The position numbers and the translations under genes were made by a program. Shown here one piece after another: positions 25,284 through 35,145 of a stretch of 64,000 nt of DNA (position 1 is its first letter; each line of letters starts with the position of its first letter). Source of the DNA: Acidobacteriota bacterium (GTDB lineage Bacteria; Acidobacteriota; Terriglobia; Terriglobales; Acidobacteriaceae); the NCBI GenBank assembly GCA_003010405.1, contig PJLO01000005.1, forward strand, positions 59,965 through 123,964. Reading direction: 5' to 3'. Below the pieces are notes generated by a model. The model made no database searches. It was not told where the DNA came from and saw only the letters and a list, made by a program, of their open reading frames with translations.

Positions 25284-26389
25284 AGTTTTCATCGGAGTAT
25301 CGCGACGCAAAAGCCGCTCAAGGCTATACGCGGGAGATTCGACGGATCACTACGCGCCCGTGGACGATCATGGAGATCTGCGGCGGACAAACGCACGCGA
25401 TTGTGAAGTTCGGGTTGGACGAGTTGCTGCCGAAAGAAATTGAACTGGTGCACGGGCCGGGCTGCCCGGTGTGCGTGACGCCACTGGAATTGATCGATAA
25501 GGCCGTGCAGATCGCACAGCGTTCGGAGGTAATCTTCTGTTCGTTCGGCGACATGCTGCGAGTTCCCGGAAGCGAGATTGACCTGTTCGGCATCAAGGCG
25601 CGCGGGGGAGATGTGCGAATCCTGTATTCGCCGCTGGATGCGTTGAAGATCGCGAAGGAAAACCCCACGAAGGAGATCGTGTTCTTCGCCGTTGGGTTTG
25701 AGACAACGGCTCCGGCGCATGCGATGGTTGTGTTTCAGGCGAAGCAGCAGGGAATCAGGAACTTCTCTATGCTGGTTTCGCACGTGCTTGTGCCGCCCGC
25801 GATGGAGGCGATCTTGAGCTCGGAGACCAACCGCGTGCAGGGTTTCCTGGCGGCTGGGCATGTGTGCGCCATCATGGGCTACGGAGAATATGTTCCAATC
25901 GCGGCCAGGTACAAGGTTCCCATCGTGGTGACCGGCTTCGAGCCGCTCGATATTCTTCAAGGCATTGCGATGTGTGTTGCGCAACTTGAAGAGGGGCGCT
26001 ACGAGGTGGAGAACCAGTACACGCGGGCCGTTCCTGAGGGCGGCAACCGCCCGGCACAGCACTTCATAAAGGAAGTGTTTCAGGTGGTGAATCGCAAGTG
26101 GCGCGGCATTGGAGAAATCGGCGCGAGCGGGCTGAGCCTGCGTCCGGAGTACGCGGAATTTGATGCTGAGCTGCGCTTCAACCTGGGTGGATACACTGCG
26201 GAAGAAAGTCCGCTGTGCATCAGCGGCCTCATTATGCAGGGACAGAAGAAACCGCACGAGTGCTCTGCTTTTGGCGAACAGTGCACGCCAGAAAAGCCTC
26301 TGGGTGCGCCCATGGTCTCGAACGAAGGTGCTTGCGCCGCATATTACCGGTACCGTCGCGCCGAGTTCGCAAAGACAAGAAAGGCATAA
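25280..26389 (+). CDS. hypD: hydrogenase maturation protein HypD
   Basis: 369 residues, standard length. HypD is the iron-sulfur scaffold on which the Fe(CN)2CO group is built. Conserved motifs are [11 protein letters not shown] with the Fe-binding Cys, [23 protein letters not shown], and the C-terminal cluster region with [33 protein letters not shown] and [10 protein letters not shown], which hold a [4Fe-4S] cluster. A GTG start overlaps the hypC stop (GTGA). Confidence 0.95.
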   Translation: MKFSSEYRDAKAAQGYTREIRRITTRPWTIMEICGGQTHAIVKFGLDELLPKEIELVHGPGCPVCVTPLELIDKAVQIAQRSEVIFCSFGDMLRVPGSEIDLFGIKARGGDVRILYSPLDALKIAKENPTKEIVFFAVGFETTAPAHAMVVFQAKQQGIRNFSMLVSHVLVPPAMEAILSSETNRVQGFLAAGHVCAIMGYGEYVPIAARYKVPIVVTGFEPLDILQGIAMCVAQLEEGRYEVENQYTRAVPEGGNRPAQHFIKEVFQVVNRKWRGIGEIGASGLSLRPEYAEFDAELRFNLGGYTAEESPLCISGLIMQGQKKPHECSAFGEQCTPEKPLGAPMVSNEGACAAYYRYRRAEFAKTRKA

Positions 26390-26392
26390 CCG

Positions 26393-27448
26393 ATGAGCAC
26401 CGCAAAAGACTTCAAGCTGAGCTGTCCGATGCCGATCACCGACTATCCGACGGTAACGCTGGCGCACGGTGGCGGCGGCAAGCTGATGCATCAACTGATC
26501 GAGAAAATGATCTTGCCGGCCTTCAACAGCCCGCTTCTGGAGACGCGGCATGACGGCGCGGTCTTTCAGTTGGGCAATGCAAGGCTGGCTTTTACAACCG
26601 ATTCCTACGTTGTGAATCCGTTGTTTTTTCCGGGTGGCGACATCGGCTCGCTTGCAGTCAACGGCACGGTGAACGATCTCTCGATGTGCGGCGCTCGCCC
26701 CCTATATCTGAGCTGCGGTCTCATCCTGGAAGAAGGGCTTCCGATGGAAACGCTGTGGGCGGTGGTGCAGAGCCTGAAGCAAGCGGCTGAAATTGCGGGC
26801 GTGCAACTGGTAACGGGCGATACCAAGGTGGTCGACAGGGGCAAGGGCGACGGAGTGTTCATCAACACGGCAGGCGTTGGCATCATCGAGCACGGGCTGA
26901 CGATTGCTCCTTCCAGCGTGAAGGATGGCGACGTTGTCCTGCTCAGCGGCGATATCGGCCGCCACGGCATTGCGATCATGGCCACGCGCGAGGGCCTGGA
27001 GTTTGAGTCGAAGATCGAAAGCGACTGCGCTCCGCTGAACACTGCGGTGCAGGCACTGATCTCCGGCAACATTGGAGTTCACTGCTTGCGCGACCTGACT
27101 CGCGGCGGGCTGGGTACGAGCCTTATTGAAATTGCGGAAAGTAGCGGGCTGCAGATCACGATTGACGAGATGAAGATTCCAGTGCGTGACGACGTGGCCG
27201 GTGCATGCGAGGTGCTGGGTTTCGATCCGCTGTATTTGGCAAACGAGGGCCGCATGGTCGTCTTTGTGCCGGAGAACGAAGCTGCACGCGCGCTGGAGTT
27301 GCTGCGTGCGGATAAGCATACGGCGGGTGCGGTGGAGATTGGCCGGGTTTCGGGGGAGCAAGGTGGCTTGGTGAAAATGAAGAGCCGCATTGGCACGACG
27401 CGAATCATCGACATGCTGAGCGGAGAGCAGTTGCCGCGAATCTGCTGA
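26393..27448 (+). CDS. hypE: hydrogenase maturation protein HypE
   Basis: 351 residues; a PurM/SelD-like ATPase that dehydrates the carbamoyl on its own C-terminal cysteine to a cyanide ligand. It has [16 protein letters not shown] at the N-terminus, [20 protein letters not shown] for nucleotide and Mg binding, and ends in PRIC, the essential C-terminal Cys. It starts 3 bases after hypD. HypA and HypB (nickel insertion) are not in this window and must be elsewhere if the hydrogenases are made. Confidence 0.95.
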   Translation: MSTAKDFKLSCPMPITDYPTVTLAHGGGGKLMHQLIEKMILPAFNSPLLETRHDGAVFQLGNARLAFTTDSYVVNPLFFPGGDIGSLAVNGTVNDLSMCGARPLYLSCGLILEEGLPMETLWAVVQSLKQAAEIAGVQLVTGDTKVVDRGKGDGVFINTAGVGIIEHGLTIAPSSVKDGDVVLLSGDIGRHGIAIMATREGLEFESKIESDCAPLNTAVQALISGNIGVHCLRDLTRGGLGTSLIEIAESSGLQITIDEMKIPVRDDVAGACEVLGFDPLYLANEGRMVVFVPENEAARALELLRADKHTAGAVEIGRVSGEQGGLVKMKSRIGTTRIIDMLSGEQLPRIC

Positions 27449-27758
27449 GTAAATCGCTGCCTGAGTTGCTCTGCTTGAAGTAGAAGAGCCGTATTAATTG
27501 TGGTTCGACCTAAAAAGCCGCGAAAAATCAGCCCCGAAGTGACAACAATACCGTCGGACGTGAGCGCCGTCACATCGCTCTGTGGTACCTGGGGCTAGAC
27601 TCTGGGACAACTGGCAGATGGGGGTGGGGACTGTATCGCAGTCAAAAGGAGCTGCCATGTCCTGACACGAATTCCAGCTACGTTCCTTTGGTTTTTGGCC
27701 CCGCCGCTTACTAGCGGCGCTTGTACGCTTTTAAAGAAGAAGGATTGAGGAGCAAGCC
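27449..27758. other. hyp-hox1 intergenic region
   Basis: 310 bp with no gene. GCCGCTTACTAGCGGC (about 27704-27719) is a small hairpin, and GAGGAG precedes hoxE. A promoter for the first hox operon probably lies here, but no convincing -35/-10 or sigma54 element was recognised. Confidence 0.35.
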
Positions 27759-28286
27759 ATGCTACCTACATCAAAAGTAGTTTCGCCGCCCTCGGACGAT
27801 AAGCGTTGGAAGATCGTTGATGGCCTGATGCGGCGTCACGGTCATGAACCATGTGCGCTGATCGAGGTGCTGCACAAGGTACAGGAGACTTTTGGTTTCC
27901 TCACTGAGGAAAGCCTCAGCTATGTGGCGGCCTCGCTGCGAGTCCCTTACAGCAAGGTGTTCGGCGTCGCTACGTTTTACCACTTCTTCACCATGAAACC
28001 ACCCGGCAAGCATACCTGCGTTGTTTGTACCGGCACTGCGTGCTATATCAAGGGCGCGCCCACGTTGCTCAACGCAGTACAGGAAGTGGCCGGAATCAAG
28101 CAGGGCGAAACTACAAAGGACGGCAATCTTTCTCTGCTCACGGCGCGATGCCTTGGTTCCTGCGGGCTTGCACCTGCCGCAGTCTTTGACGGCCAGGTGT
28201 CCGGCAAGATGACTACTGAAAAAGTCAAAGAGCGCATCCACATGTACCTGGACAGCGAAGCTATGGCGATGGAGGCGCGGAAATGA
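27759..28286 (+). CDS. hoxE: NAD-linked hydrogenase diaphorase subunit HoxE (set 1)
   Basis: 175 residues, a NuoE-like thioredoxin-fold protein holding one [2Fe-2S] cluster. The ligands are [11 protein letters not shown] and [13 protein letters not shown]. The N-terminal helical part ([28 protein letters not shown]) is typical. HoxE sits beside HoxF in the diaphorase module of bidirectional hydrogenases. It starts hoxE-F-U-Y-H-W; its stop overlaps hoxF by 4 bases (ATGA). Confidence 0.92.
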   Translation: MLPTSKVVSPPSDDKRWKIVDGLMRRHGHEPCALIEVLHKVQETFGFLTEESLSYVAASLRVPYSKVFGVATFYHFFTMKPPGKHTCVVCTGTACYIKGAPTLLNAVQEVAGIKQGETTKDGNLSLLTARCLGSCGLAPAAVFDGQVSGKMTTEKVKERIHMYLDSEAMAMEARK

Positions 28287-29941
28287 ATCAGGATGATCTA
28301 GCCAACATCGCGGTCCAAACCAAGCAGAACGATAGTCGCTACGACCATGTCATCAAGGTCTGTGTTGCCGCTGGCTGTCTTTCGGCCAATTCCGAACAGG
28401 TGAAAACGCAGCTGGAAAGCGAAGTCAAGCAGCGCGGACTTGAGGGCTGCTGCAAGGTAAAGGGAGTCGGCTGCATGGGGCTGTGCGCCGCAGGTCCCCT
28501 GGTTGCCAACGAAGGAAATGAAAAGATGTTCCAGTCGGTGACACCGGCCGACGCGGCAGCCATTATTGACGACGTGGTGGACCACAAACCTGCACCGTCT
28601 GCCATTGTGATGGACAGCAATCTTGACTTCTTCAAAAGGCAGAAAAAGATTGTTCTGGAAAACTCCGGTGAAATCGATCCCGAACGGATCGAGGACTACA
28701 TCGCTGCCGACGGCTATGAGGCTCTGTTCCACGTCATTACGATGCTGAATCCGGCAGAGGTCATCGAGCAGATCACTAAAAGCGGTCTGCGCGGACGCGG
28801 CGGAGCTGGTTTTCCGACCGGACTGAAGTGGATCACCGTGGCGAAGGCGAGTGGCAATCGAAAATACGTTATTTGCAATGCCGATGAGGGAGATCCTGGC
28901 GCATTCATGGATCGCAGCGTGCTGGAAAGTGATCCTCACCGCGTGCTGGAAGGCATGGCGATTGCCGGTTATGCCGTTGGGGCAGAAAAGGGTTTCATTT
29001 ACTGCCGAGCCGAATACCCGCTGGCTGTCAAGCGATTGAGAGTTGCGATTCGAGAGGCGGAGAACATTGGACTGCTCGGACTAAATATCGGCGATACACA
29101 CTTCGATTTCAAGGTCGAGGTCAGGCTTGGCGCCGGGGCCTTTGTCTGTGGAGAAGAGACCGCCCTGATAGCCTCGATTGAAGGCGGGCGCGGCACTCCA
29201 AGGCCGCGTCCACCGTTCCCGGCGCAGCAAGGCTTGTGGGGCGATCCTACGCTGATTAACAACGTCGAAACCTTCGCGAACATTCCGCCTATCATCCGAA
29301 GAGGAGGCGAGTGGTTTGCTTCCATAGGGACAGAAAAGAGCAAGGGAACCAAGGTCTTTGCTCTCGCCGGGCGGGTCAAGAACACCGGGTTGATCGAAGT
29401 CCCAATGGGTGTCACGCTGCGCGAAATCATCTTCAAACTCGGTGGCGGAATCCCCGATGGTCGCCGTTTCAAAGCCGTGCAATCGGGCGGACCTTCGGGC
29501 GGATGCGTTCCTGAACAGTACCTCGACATCCCCGTGGACTACGACTCACTTGCCAGCGTCGGTTCCATCATGGGCTCGGGCGGCATGATCGTGATGGACG
29601 ATACCTCCTGCATGGTCGATGTTGCCAGATTCTTCATGGATTTCTGCATGTCGGAGTCCTGCGGCAAGTGCGTACCCTGTCGCGTCGGCACCACGCAGAT
29701 GCATAACATTCTGGACCGCATCACGAAGGGCAAAGCGGGGCCGAAAGACCTGGAGCTGCTTCAGCGTCTGACCGGCATGGTCAAGGCGGCCAGCCTTTGT
29801 GGATTGGGGCAAACCGCTCCCAACCCTACGCTGACCACTCTGCGTTATTTCATGGATGAGTATCGTGCACACATTGAAGAAGGGCGCTGTCCGGCTGGCG
29901 TCTGTCATCCGGCAAAGGCCGAGGCGGAGGTGAGCGCATGA
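28283..29941 (+). CDS. hoxF: NAD-linked hydrogenase diaphorase subunit HoxF (set 1)
   Basis: 552 residues, the ordinary HoxF/NuoF architecture. An N-terminal thioredoxin-like ferredoxin domain ([21 protein letters not shown]) leads into the NuoF core with the FMN loop [11 protein letters not shown], the NADH site motif [17 protein letters not shown] and [16 protein letters not shown]-terminal [4Fe-4S] site follows ([13 protein letters not shown] plus SLCGLG). It binds FMN and NAD(H) and exchanges electrons with the rest of the complex. Compared with the second HoxF (39659-42826), it lacks the GltD-like extension. It overlaps hoxE and hoxU by 4 bases each. Confidence 0.94.
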   Translation: MNQDDLANIAVQTKQNDSRYDHVIKVCVAAGCLSANSEQVKTQLESEVKQRGLEGCCKVKGVGCMGLCAAGPLVANEGNEKMFQSVTPADAAAIIDDVVDHKPAPSAIVMDSNLDFFKRQKKIVLENSGEIDPERIEDYIAADGYEALFHVITMLNPAEVIEQITKSGLRGRGGAGFPTGLKWITVAKASGNRKYVICNADEGDPGAFMDRSVLESDPHRVLEGMAIAGYAVGAEKGFIYCRAEYPLAVKRLRVAIREAENIGLLGLNIGDTHFDFKVEVRLGAGAFVCGEETALIASIEGGRGTPRPRPPFPAQQGLWGDPTLINNVETFANIPPIIRRGGEWFASIGTEKSKGTKVFALAGRVKNTGLIEVPMGVTLREIIFKLGGGIPDGRRFKAVQSGGPSGGCVPEQYLDIPVDYDSLASVGSIMGSGGMIVMDDTSCMVDVARFFMDFCMSESCGKCVPCRVGTTQMHNILDRITKGKAGPKDLELLQRLTGMVKAASLCGLGQTAPNPTLTTLRYFMDEYRAHIEEGRCPAGVCHPAKAEAEVSA

Positions 29942-30663
29942 ACACCGAGAGCGGGGTTGATATCTGCACTCTGATCATCGAGAACCACGAGTGCGGCGGA
30001 CGCTCCAATCAGACGATCCTCGAAGTGGCTGAGGAGAACGGAATTTTCATTCCGACTCTCTGCCGTCTCGCGGGCCTCAGCAACATCGGCGCCTGCCGCA
30101 TGTGTCTCGTCGAGGTCAAGGGCAGTAACAAACTGATGCCAGCATGCGTGACCAAAATACAGGAAGGCATGGAAGTGACAGTGAACTCCGAGCGGCTTGC
30201 CGAATACCGCAAGCTCACACTGGAGATGCTGCTCAGCGAGCGCAATCACATCTGTTCCGTCTGCGTGGCGAACGGCCATTGCGATCTGCAATCGCTGGCG
30301 CAGAAGCTGGGTGTGAACCATATCACGATGCCCTATATTCATCCCCTCATGCCTGTCGATGCCTCGCACCCGCGTTTCATCGCCGACCATAACCGCTGCA
30401 TTCTGTGCACGCGGTGCGTGCGCGTTTGTCAGGAGATTGAAGGCGCTCATACGTGGGATCTGATGAGCCGGGGAACCAAGGCTCTCGTCATCAGCGACAT
30501 GAACAAGCCCTGGGGTGAAAGTGAAAGCTGCACTGGTTGTGGCAAGTGCGTTCAGGTTTGTCCCACGGGTGCGCTGAGCGAAAAAGGACAGGCCGCTGGC
30601 GAGATGCTCAAACGCCGTTCGTTCCTGCCTTATCTGAGCATGATGCGGGAGGTGGGCAAATGA
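29938..30663 (+). CDS. hoxU: NAD-linked hydrogenase diaphorase subunit HoxU (set 1)
   Basis: 241 residues, the N-terminal NuoG-like iron-sulfur chain. It has a plant-type [2Fe-2S] domain ([18 protein letters not shown] plus a later MPACVT), a His-Cys3 [4Fe-4S] site ([17 protein letters not shown]), and two ferredoxin clusters ([14 protein letters not shown] and [16 protein letters not shown]). It wires HoxF to the hydrogenase module HoxYH. The 4-base overlap (ATGA) with hoxY implies coupled translation. Confidence 0.94.
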   Translation: MNTESGVDICTLIIENHECGGRSNQTILEVAEENGIFIPTLCRLAGLSNIGACRMCLVEVKGSNKLMPACVTKIQEGMEVTVNSERLAEYRKLTLEMLLSERNHICSVCVANGHCDLQSLAQKLGVNHITMPYIHPLMPVDASHPRFIADHNRCILCTRCVRVCQEIEGAHTWDLMSRGTKALVISDMNKPWGESESCTGCGKCVQVCPTGALSEKGQAAGEMLKRRSFLPYLSMMREVGK

Positions 30664-31193
30664 CGAAAGCGCGAGTGGCAACGGTTTGGCTGGACGGTTG
30701 CTCGGGCTGCCACATGTCTCTGCTGGACATGGACGAGCGGCTGATCCTGCTGGAAGAAAAGATTGACCTGGTTTACAGCCCACTGGTGGACGGCAAGGAG
30801 TTTCCTGAAAACGTGGACGTAGCTCTGGTGGAGGGCTCGATCAGCACCGAGGAAGATCTGCACAAGATCCGGCTTATCCGCAAGAATTCGAAGGTGCTGA
30901 TTTCACTGGGCGATTGCGCGGTGACCGGCAACATTCCCTCGATGCGAACGGTATTCCCGCTGGAAAAGGTGCTGGAGCGCATTTACGACGAGAATGCAAC
31001 GATCAACAAACAGATTCCGTCGAAGGTGGTGCCCAGGTTACTGGAGCGGATCGTACCGCTGCACGAGGTGGTGGACGTAGACGTCTATCTGCCCGGCTGC
31101 CCGCCTTCAGCCGAAAACATCTTTTTTGCGATCAGCGAACTGCTGGAAGGGCGCACGCCGGATTTGAGTTCGACCGCGCGCTTTGGAGCATAG
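30660..31193 (+). CDS. hoxY: [NiFe] hydrogenase small subunit HoxY (set 1)
   Basis: 177 residues from the ATG at 30660. It carries the proximal [4Fe-4S] cluster; ligands are in LDGCSGCHMS, LGDCAVTGNIPS and LPGCPPSAENI. This short form, without a signal peptide or extra clusters, is that of cytoplasmic group 3 hydrogenases. It pairs with HoxH; the gap to hoxH is 7 bases. Confidence 0.94.
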   Translation: MTKARVATVWLDGCSGCHMSLLDMDERLILLEEKIDLVYSPLVDGKEFPENVDVALVEGSISTEEDLHKIRLIRKNSKVLISLGDCAVTGNIPSMRTVFPLEKVLERIYDENATINKQIPSKVVPRLLERIVPLHEVVDVDVYLPGCPPSAENIFFAISELLEGRTPDLSSTARFGA

Positions 31194-31200
31194 CAGCCTT

Positions 31201-32619
31201 ATGCCTACGATCACGATTGATCCCGTAACCCGAATTGAGGGACACGCCAAGATCACATTGCAACTGGACGAGCAGGGCGAGGTGCAGGACGCGCGTTTTC
31301 ATGTGACACAGGTGCGCGGTTTTGAAAAGCTGTGCGAAGGGCGTCCATTCACCGAGATGCCCGCGCTGATGGCACGCATCTGCGGAATCTGTCCGACCAG
31401 CCACTTGCTGGCATCCAGCAAAGCCTGCGATGACATCATGGCTGTTCGTATTCCGGAGACGGCGGAGAAGCTGCGCCGTATCATGAATCTGGCACAGATC
31501 ATTCAATCCCACGCGCTCAGCTTTTTCTACCTTTCCTCACCGGACTTTCTGCTGGGAATGGACGCGGATCCGGAAGAACGCAACATCATGGGCCTTGTGC
31601 GCAAGCATCCGCAGATGGCGCGCGATGGCATACAACTGCGCCAGTTTGGACAACGGGTACTGGAAACGCTGGGAGGAAAACGCATTCATCCCGGATGGAT
31701 CGTTCCCGGAGGAGTAAGCCATCCGTTGCAGGCCGAGCAGCGTGATCAGATTCTTGCCATGATTCCAGAGGCGACCCGAATCACGCGCAACGCGTTGAGC
31801 TGGTTCAAAGGGCAGATCGAAAACTTCCGTACCGAAATACGGTCGTTTGCCAACTTCCCGTCTATGTTTCTGGCCATGGCGAATGACGCAAATCAGTTCT
31901 CTGCCTATACTGGCTGGCTGCGCTTCATCAACAGCAATCTGGAGATCGTGGCTGACCACATCACGGGCGCAGACTACCTGAATTACATTGGCGAATCCTG
32001 CAATGAAGATTCGTATTTGAAATCTACTTACTTTAAGCCTCTCGGATTGAAGCAGGGAGTGTACCGCGTAGGCCCGCTGGCGCGGCTGAATATGTGCCGT
32101 ACGGCAGGCACGCCGATGGCCGACGAAGAGTTGGCAGAGTTCCGCGAGCTGGAGCGGCGTTCGGTGTGGAGCTCGTTCTACTATCATTACGCCCGGCTGA
32201 TCGAAATCCTGTTTTCGATTGAACGCATGAACACGCTACTGAACGATCCGGAGATCTTGGGCAAGAACGTGCGCGCTCACGCCTCGCCAAATAAATACGA
32301 GGGCGTTGGAATTCTGGAAGCACCGCGCGGAACTCTGATTCACCATTACCACATAGATGAGAATGGCTTGATCAAGTCGGCGAATATGGTGATCGCAAGC
32401 GGGCACAACAACGAGGCGATGAATCATGGCGTGCTCCAGGTAGCCCGGCAATTTGTGAAGGGCAAAACGCTGCATCAGGGTATGTTGAATCGGGTGGAAG
32501 CCGTCATACGCTGTTTCGACCCATGCCTGAGCTGCTCAACCCATGCTGCCGGCATGATGCCGCTGGACATCCAGCTAATTGCTCCGGATGGTGAAGTGAT
32601 TGACCGGCTGGTAAGGTAG
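31201..32619 (+). CDS. hoxH: [NiFe] hydrogenase large subunit HoxH (set 1)
   Basis: 472 residues from the ATG at 31201 (MPTITIDPVTRIEGH). The Ni-Fe site ligands are Cys61 and Cys64 in RICGICPTSHLL, and Cys442 and Cys445 in DPCLSCSTH. After His448 a 24-residue tail (AAGMMPLDIQ...) is expected to be cut off by the protease encoded next (hoxW). The motifs and the EFUYH neighbours place it among NAD-linked bidirectional (group 3d-type) hydrogenases, which oxidise H2 with NAD+ or release H2 to vent reductant. Confidence 0.95.
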   Translation: MPTITIDPVTRIEGHAKITLQLDEQGEVQDARFHVTQVRGFEKLCEGRPFTEMPALMARICGICPTSHLLASSKACDDIMAVRIPETAEKLRRIMNLAQIIQSHALSFFYLSSPDFLLGMDADPEERNIMGLVRKHPQMARDGIQLRQFGQRVLETLGGKRIHPGWIVPGGVSHPLQAEQRDQILAMIPEATRITRNALSWFKGQIENFRTEIRSFANFPSMFLAMANDANQFSAYTGWLRFINSNLEIVADHITGADYLNYIGESCNEDSYLKSTYFKPLGLKQGVYRVGPLARLNMCRTAGTPMADEELAEFRELERRSVWSSFYYHYARLIEILFSIERMNTLLNDPEILGKNVRAHASPNKYEGVGILEAPRGTLIHHYHIDENGLIKSANMVIASGHNNEAMNHGVLQVARQFVKGKTLHQGMLNRVEAVIRCFDPCLSCSTHAAGMMPLDIQLIAPDGEVIDRLVR

Positions 32620-32624
32620 CGGTC

Positions 32625-33080
32625 ATGCCGCGGGTGCTGCTGATTGGATACGGAAACACCTTGTGCGGCGACGACGCGCTGGGGCCAGTGGCAATCGAAC
32701 GGCTAAGCAAGATGGTGGCAGATGCTGAATTCATAGCCTGCCACCAACTTAGCCCGGAACTGGCCGAGCGGGTCGCAATCTGCGACTTGGCGGTGTTTGT
32801 CGACGCGACCTGCCAAGGTGAACCAGGCACCGTACGTGTAGAGCAACTTGTTCCAGTTGCGGTTGTTGGTTCAGCGATCTTTACGCATTATGTAAATCCT
32901 TCGACCGTGCTGGAGCTGGCAAAAACGCTCTATGGGCGGGCGCCACAGGCAATGCTGGTCACCGGCGCCGGCGCAAAGTTTCACAACAGCGAGGGATTGA
33001 GCGAAAAAGGCCGTGAGGCGCTGGATGAAATTTGCCGCATCGTACCGCAGCTGGTTCGGGATTTCGTTTTGACAACATAA
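32625..33080 (+). CDS. hoxW: hydrogenase maturation endopeptidase HoxW
   Basis: 151 residues of the HyaD/HybD/HoxW family, which removes the C-terminal tail of HoxH after nickel insertion. It has the LIGYGNTLCGDDALGP nickel-sensing motif with the first Asp/Glu ligand, FVDATCQGEPGTV with the second acidic ligand, and FTHYVNPSTVL with the His. The ATG lies 5 bases after the hoxH stop. There is no second protease gene at the other hydrogenase set, so HoxW may process both HoxH proteins. Confidence 0.93.
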   Translation: MPRVLLIGYGNTLCGDDALGPVAIERLSKMVADAEFIACHQLSPELAERVAICDLAVFVDATCQGEPGTVRVEQLVPVAVVGSAIFTHYVNPSTVLELAKTLYGRAPQAMLVTGAGAKFHNSEGLSEKGREALDEICRIVPQLVRDFVLTT

Positions 33081-33428
33081 AGGCAAAGATGAATGCTCTT
33101 GCTGAACGCGAGGCAGGTCTGCGCACGCATTTTTGTGCCGTAATCGACGGGCAGATGACCTGAAATCCGGTGCTCAGCTTCATACAGTTTCAGGCTCCCA
33201 AAAACAGTTTGGGTGTAAGCGCTCTTCGAGTCTGACGGCGGAGCGGTGGAACTGGTGAGTGGCGAGTTTGTATTGCAATAACTAGCCCGCACGTTTACTT
33301 TCAATATCTTTCGGGCATCGTATAGATTTCGACATTATGACGAGACTGTAATTGGCGAGCTGAGTACTTGTCAGAGTTTGGGCTTCTCCGTAGGATTTCG
33401 GCACACCGTTTATTGCTGACGATGCCAC
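33081..33428. other. intergenic region after hoxW
   Basis: About 350 bp; I see no gene, terminator or repeat that stands out. Confidence 0.35.
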
Positions 33429-33890
33429 ATGGCTAAAGTCCATGCGCCTGTGTCGCCGGAGAAAGTGAATCCGCTGACGATGTCTGTAAAAAAGACAATC
33501 CTCTGTGTCGATAACGAGCAGAGTCTCTCTATCCAGAAGGTTACATTTGAGACCCGGGGATACCGAGTGATGACCTGCAACACGGCGGAAGAAGCAGTGA
33601 AGGTCTTTGTCCGCAAGGGCGTCGACATTGTAGTGAGCAGCGCGGTCCTGCCAGATGCAACTGCCACGGAAATGGTGAAGCGCCTAAAAACGATTTCTCC
33701 GGAAATTCCAGTCGTTCTGCTGAGTCCCCATATGCGCGGCTTCCATACGGATGCGCCCGCCGATCTGCTGTTACGGAAGGCTTCGTCAGCTCCGGCGCAG
33801 CTACTGGAGCATATCAGGATTTTGCTGGCAAAACGCCGGGGACCCCGCCGCGCAGGGTCAAATGCTGTTTCCAAAAATCAAGCCTGTTAA
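33429..33890 (+). CDS. receiver-like protein lacking the phosphoacceptor Asp
   Basis: 153 residues; Met18 at 33480 (MSVKKTILCVDNEQSLS) is an equally plausible start. The fold is a CheY-like receiver: strand ILCVDNE, GYRVMTCNTAEEAVKVF, then VDIVVSSAVLPDATATEMV. Where phospho-receivers have Asp at the end of strand 3, this has Ser (VVSS), and the first acidic pair is Asp-Asn. The later LLLRKASS keeps a Lys. It therefore cannot be a normal aspartate phospho-receiver and may act as a constitutive or protein-binding pseudo-receiver. It lies between hoxW and an ABC ATPase, with no kinase nearby. Confidence 0.7.
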   Translation: MAKVHAPVSPEKVNPLTMSVKKTILCVDNEQSLSIQKVTFETRGYRVMTCNTAEEAVKVFVRKGVDIVVSSAVLPDATATEMVKRLKTISPEIPVVLLSPHMRGFHTDAPADLLLRKASSAPAQLLEHIRILLAKRRGPRRAGSNAVSKNQAC

Positions 33891-34018
33891 GACGCTTACA
33901 GGGAAATCTGATCAGCTCTGCACTCCCCTTGGGCGACAAACGAGGGCAGGTTCCCGCTTGTCTCCTTTTGTGTCTGAGAGCGACTCGCGCGCGGCTCGTG
34001 TAAGATGGATTTATACCC

Positions 34019-34762
34019 ATGGCAGCCATTATCCAAGTTGAGAATGTCGCGAAAACCTATCGCGTCGGCAAGGTAAACGTGCCGGCAGTACGAGGCGTAT
34101 CCTTCGAAGTCGAGCGCGGGGAGTTTTTGAGTGTGGTGGGCCCTTCGGGTAGCGGTAAGTCCACGCTGTTTTATATCTTGGGCGGCTTGGCGCAGGCGGA
34201 CTCCGGCAGGGTGCTGATTGATGGCACCGACTTTGCCAGCACCACGGACTCCGAGCGGACGCGCCTGAGGCGGCAGAAAATCGGCTTCGTTTTTCAGAAA
34301 TTCAATCTTTTGCCGACTCTGACCGCGCGCAACAACATCGAAATCGCTCGCGACATTGCCGGCGCTGAAGCAAACCACGATGCTGAGCACTTTCACCACA
34401 TCACCCAACTGCTCGGCATAGACAAGCGCCTGAACCACCTTCCGAGTGAATTGAGTGGAGGAGAACAACAGCGCGTGGCGTTGGCACGGGCACTCATCAA
34501 CAAGCCTGCCATCGTGCTGGCAGACGAGCCAACGGGGAATCTTGACACGGAAAATTCGGCCATTGTGCTGGAGATGCTGCGCCGCTCCAATCAGGAGCTA
34601 GGCCAGACGATTCTGATGATTACTCACAACCCGGAAGCGGCTCAGTTTGGCGATCGCATTCTGCATTTCCGCGACGGCCAGGTGGTGACGCCAGAGCTGG
34701 ATCCGCAGTGGTCCGGCGCGGCGCATTCAAAAGGAACAGAATCCAAAGTTCGGCAGCCTTGA
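34019..34762 (+). CDS. ABC transporter ATP-binding protein (MacB/LolD type)
   Basis: 247 residues. It has Walker A (GPSGSGKST), Q-loop (FVFQKFNLLPTL), ABC signature (LSGGEQQRVALARAL), Walker B (IVLADEPTGNLDT) and the switch His in MITHNPEAA. The FNLLPTLTARNNIE and DEPTGNLD segments place it with LolD/MacB/FtsE-like ATPases that partner FtsX-type permeases. No permease gene is adjacent, so its partner lies elsewhere or was lost. The tRNA promoter begins a few bases beyond its stop. Confidence 0.88.
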   Translation: MAAIIQVENVAKTYRVGKVNVPAVRGVSFEVERGEFLSVVGPSGSGKSTLFYILGGLAQADSGRVLIDGTDFASTTDSERTRLRRQKIGFVFQKFNLLPTLTARNNIEIARDIAGAEANHDAEHFHHITQLLGIDKRLNHLPSELSGGEQQRVALARALINKPAIVLADEPTGNLDTENSAIVLEMLRRSNQELGQTILMITHNPEAAQFGDRILHFRDGQVVTPELDPQWSGAAHSKGTESKVRQP

Positions 34763-34766
34763 GCGT

Positions 34767-34796
34767 TTGACAGAGCAGCGACGCTTTGTCTAAGAT
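34767..34796 (+). promoter_or_regulatory. promoter for the tRNA-Gly/tRNA-Cys unit
   Basis: TTGACA at 34767-34772, an 18-bp spacer, then TAAGAT at 34791-34796; expected transcription start just before the tRNA at 34808. It begins right after the ABC ATPase stop codon. Confidence 0.65.
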
Positions 34797-34807
34797 GAAG
34801 TTGTCGA

Positions 34808-34882
<75 letters not shown>

Positions 34883-34973
34883 GAATTTCTAAAGCCCTCG
34901 CCATTCGCGCGAGGGTTCGCCGTAAAAGAGGCTGTTCCCCACAGCCTGTTCGATGTTGGAGCCCTTCAACCGG

Positions 34974-35048
<75 letters not shown>

Positions 35049-35145
35049 AAATTTTAAGTAAGCTCACGCAAGTCCGAGCACTCCTCCAAACCTGCACGAA
35101 TCGAGAGTTGTACAATGCGGTTATCATCAGCTTCACAGGAGAGCT

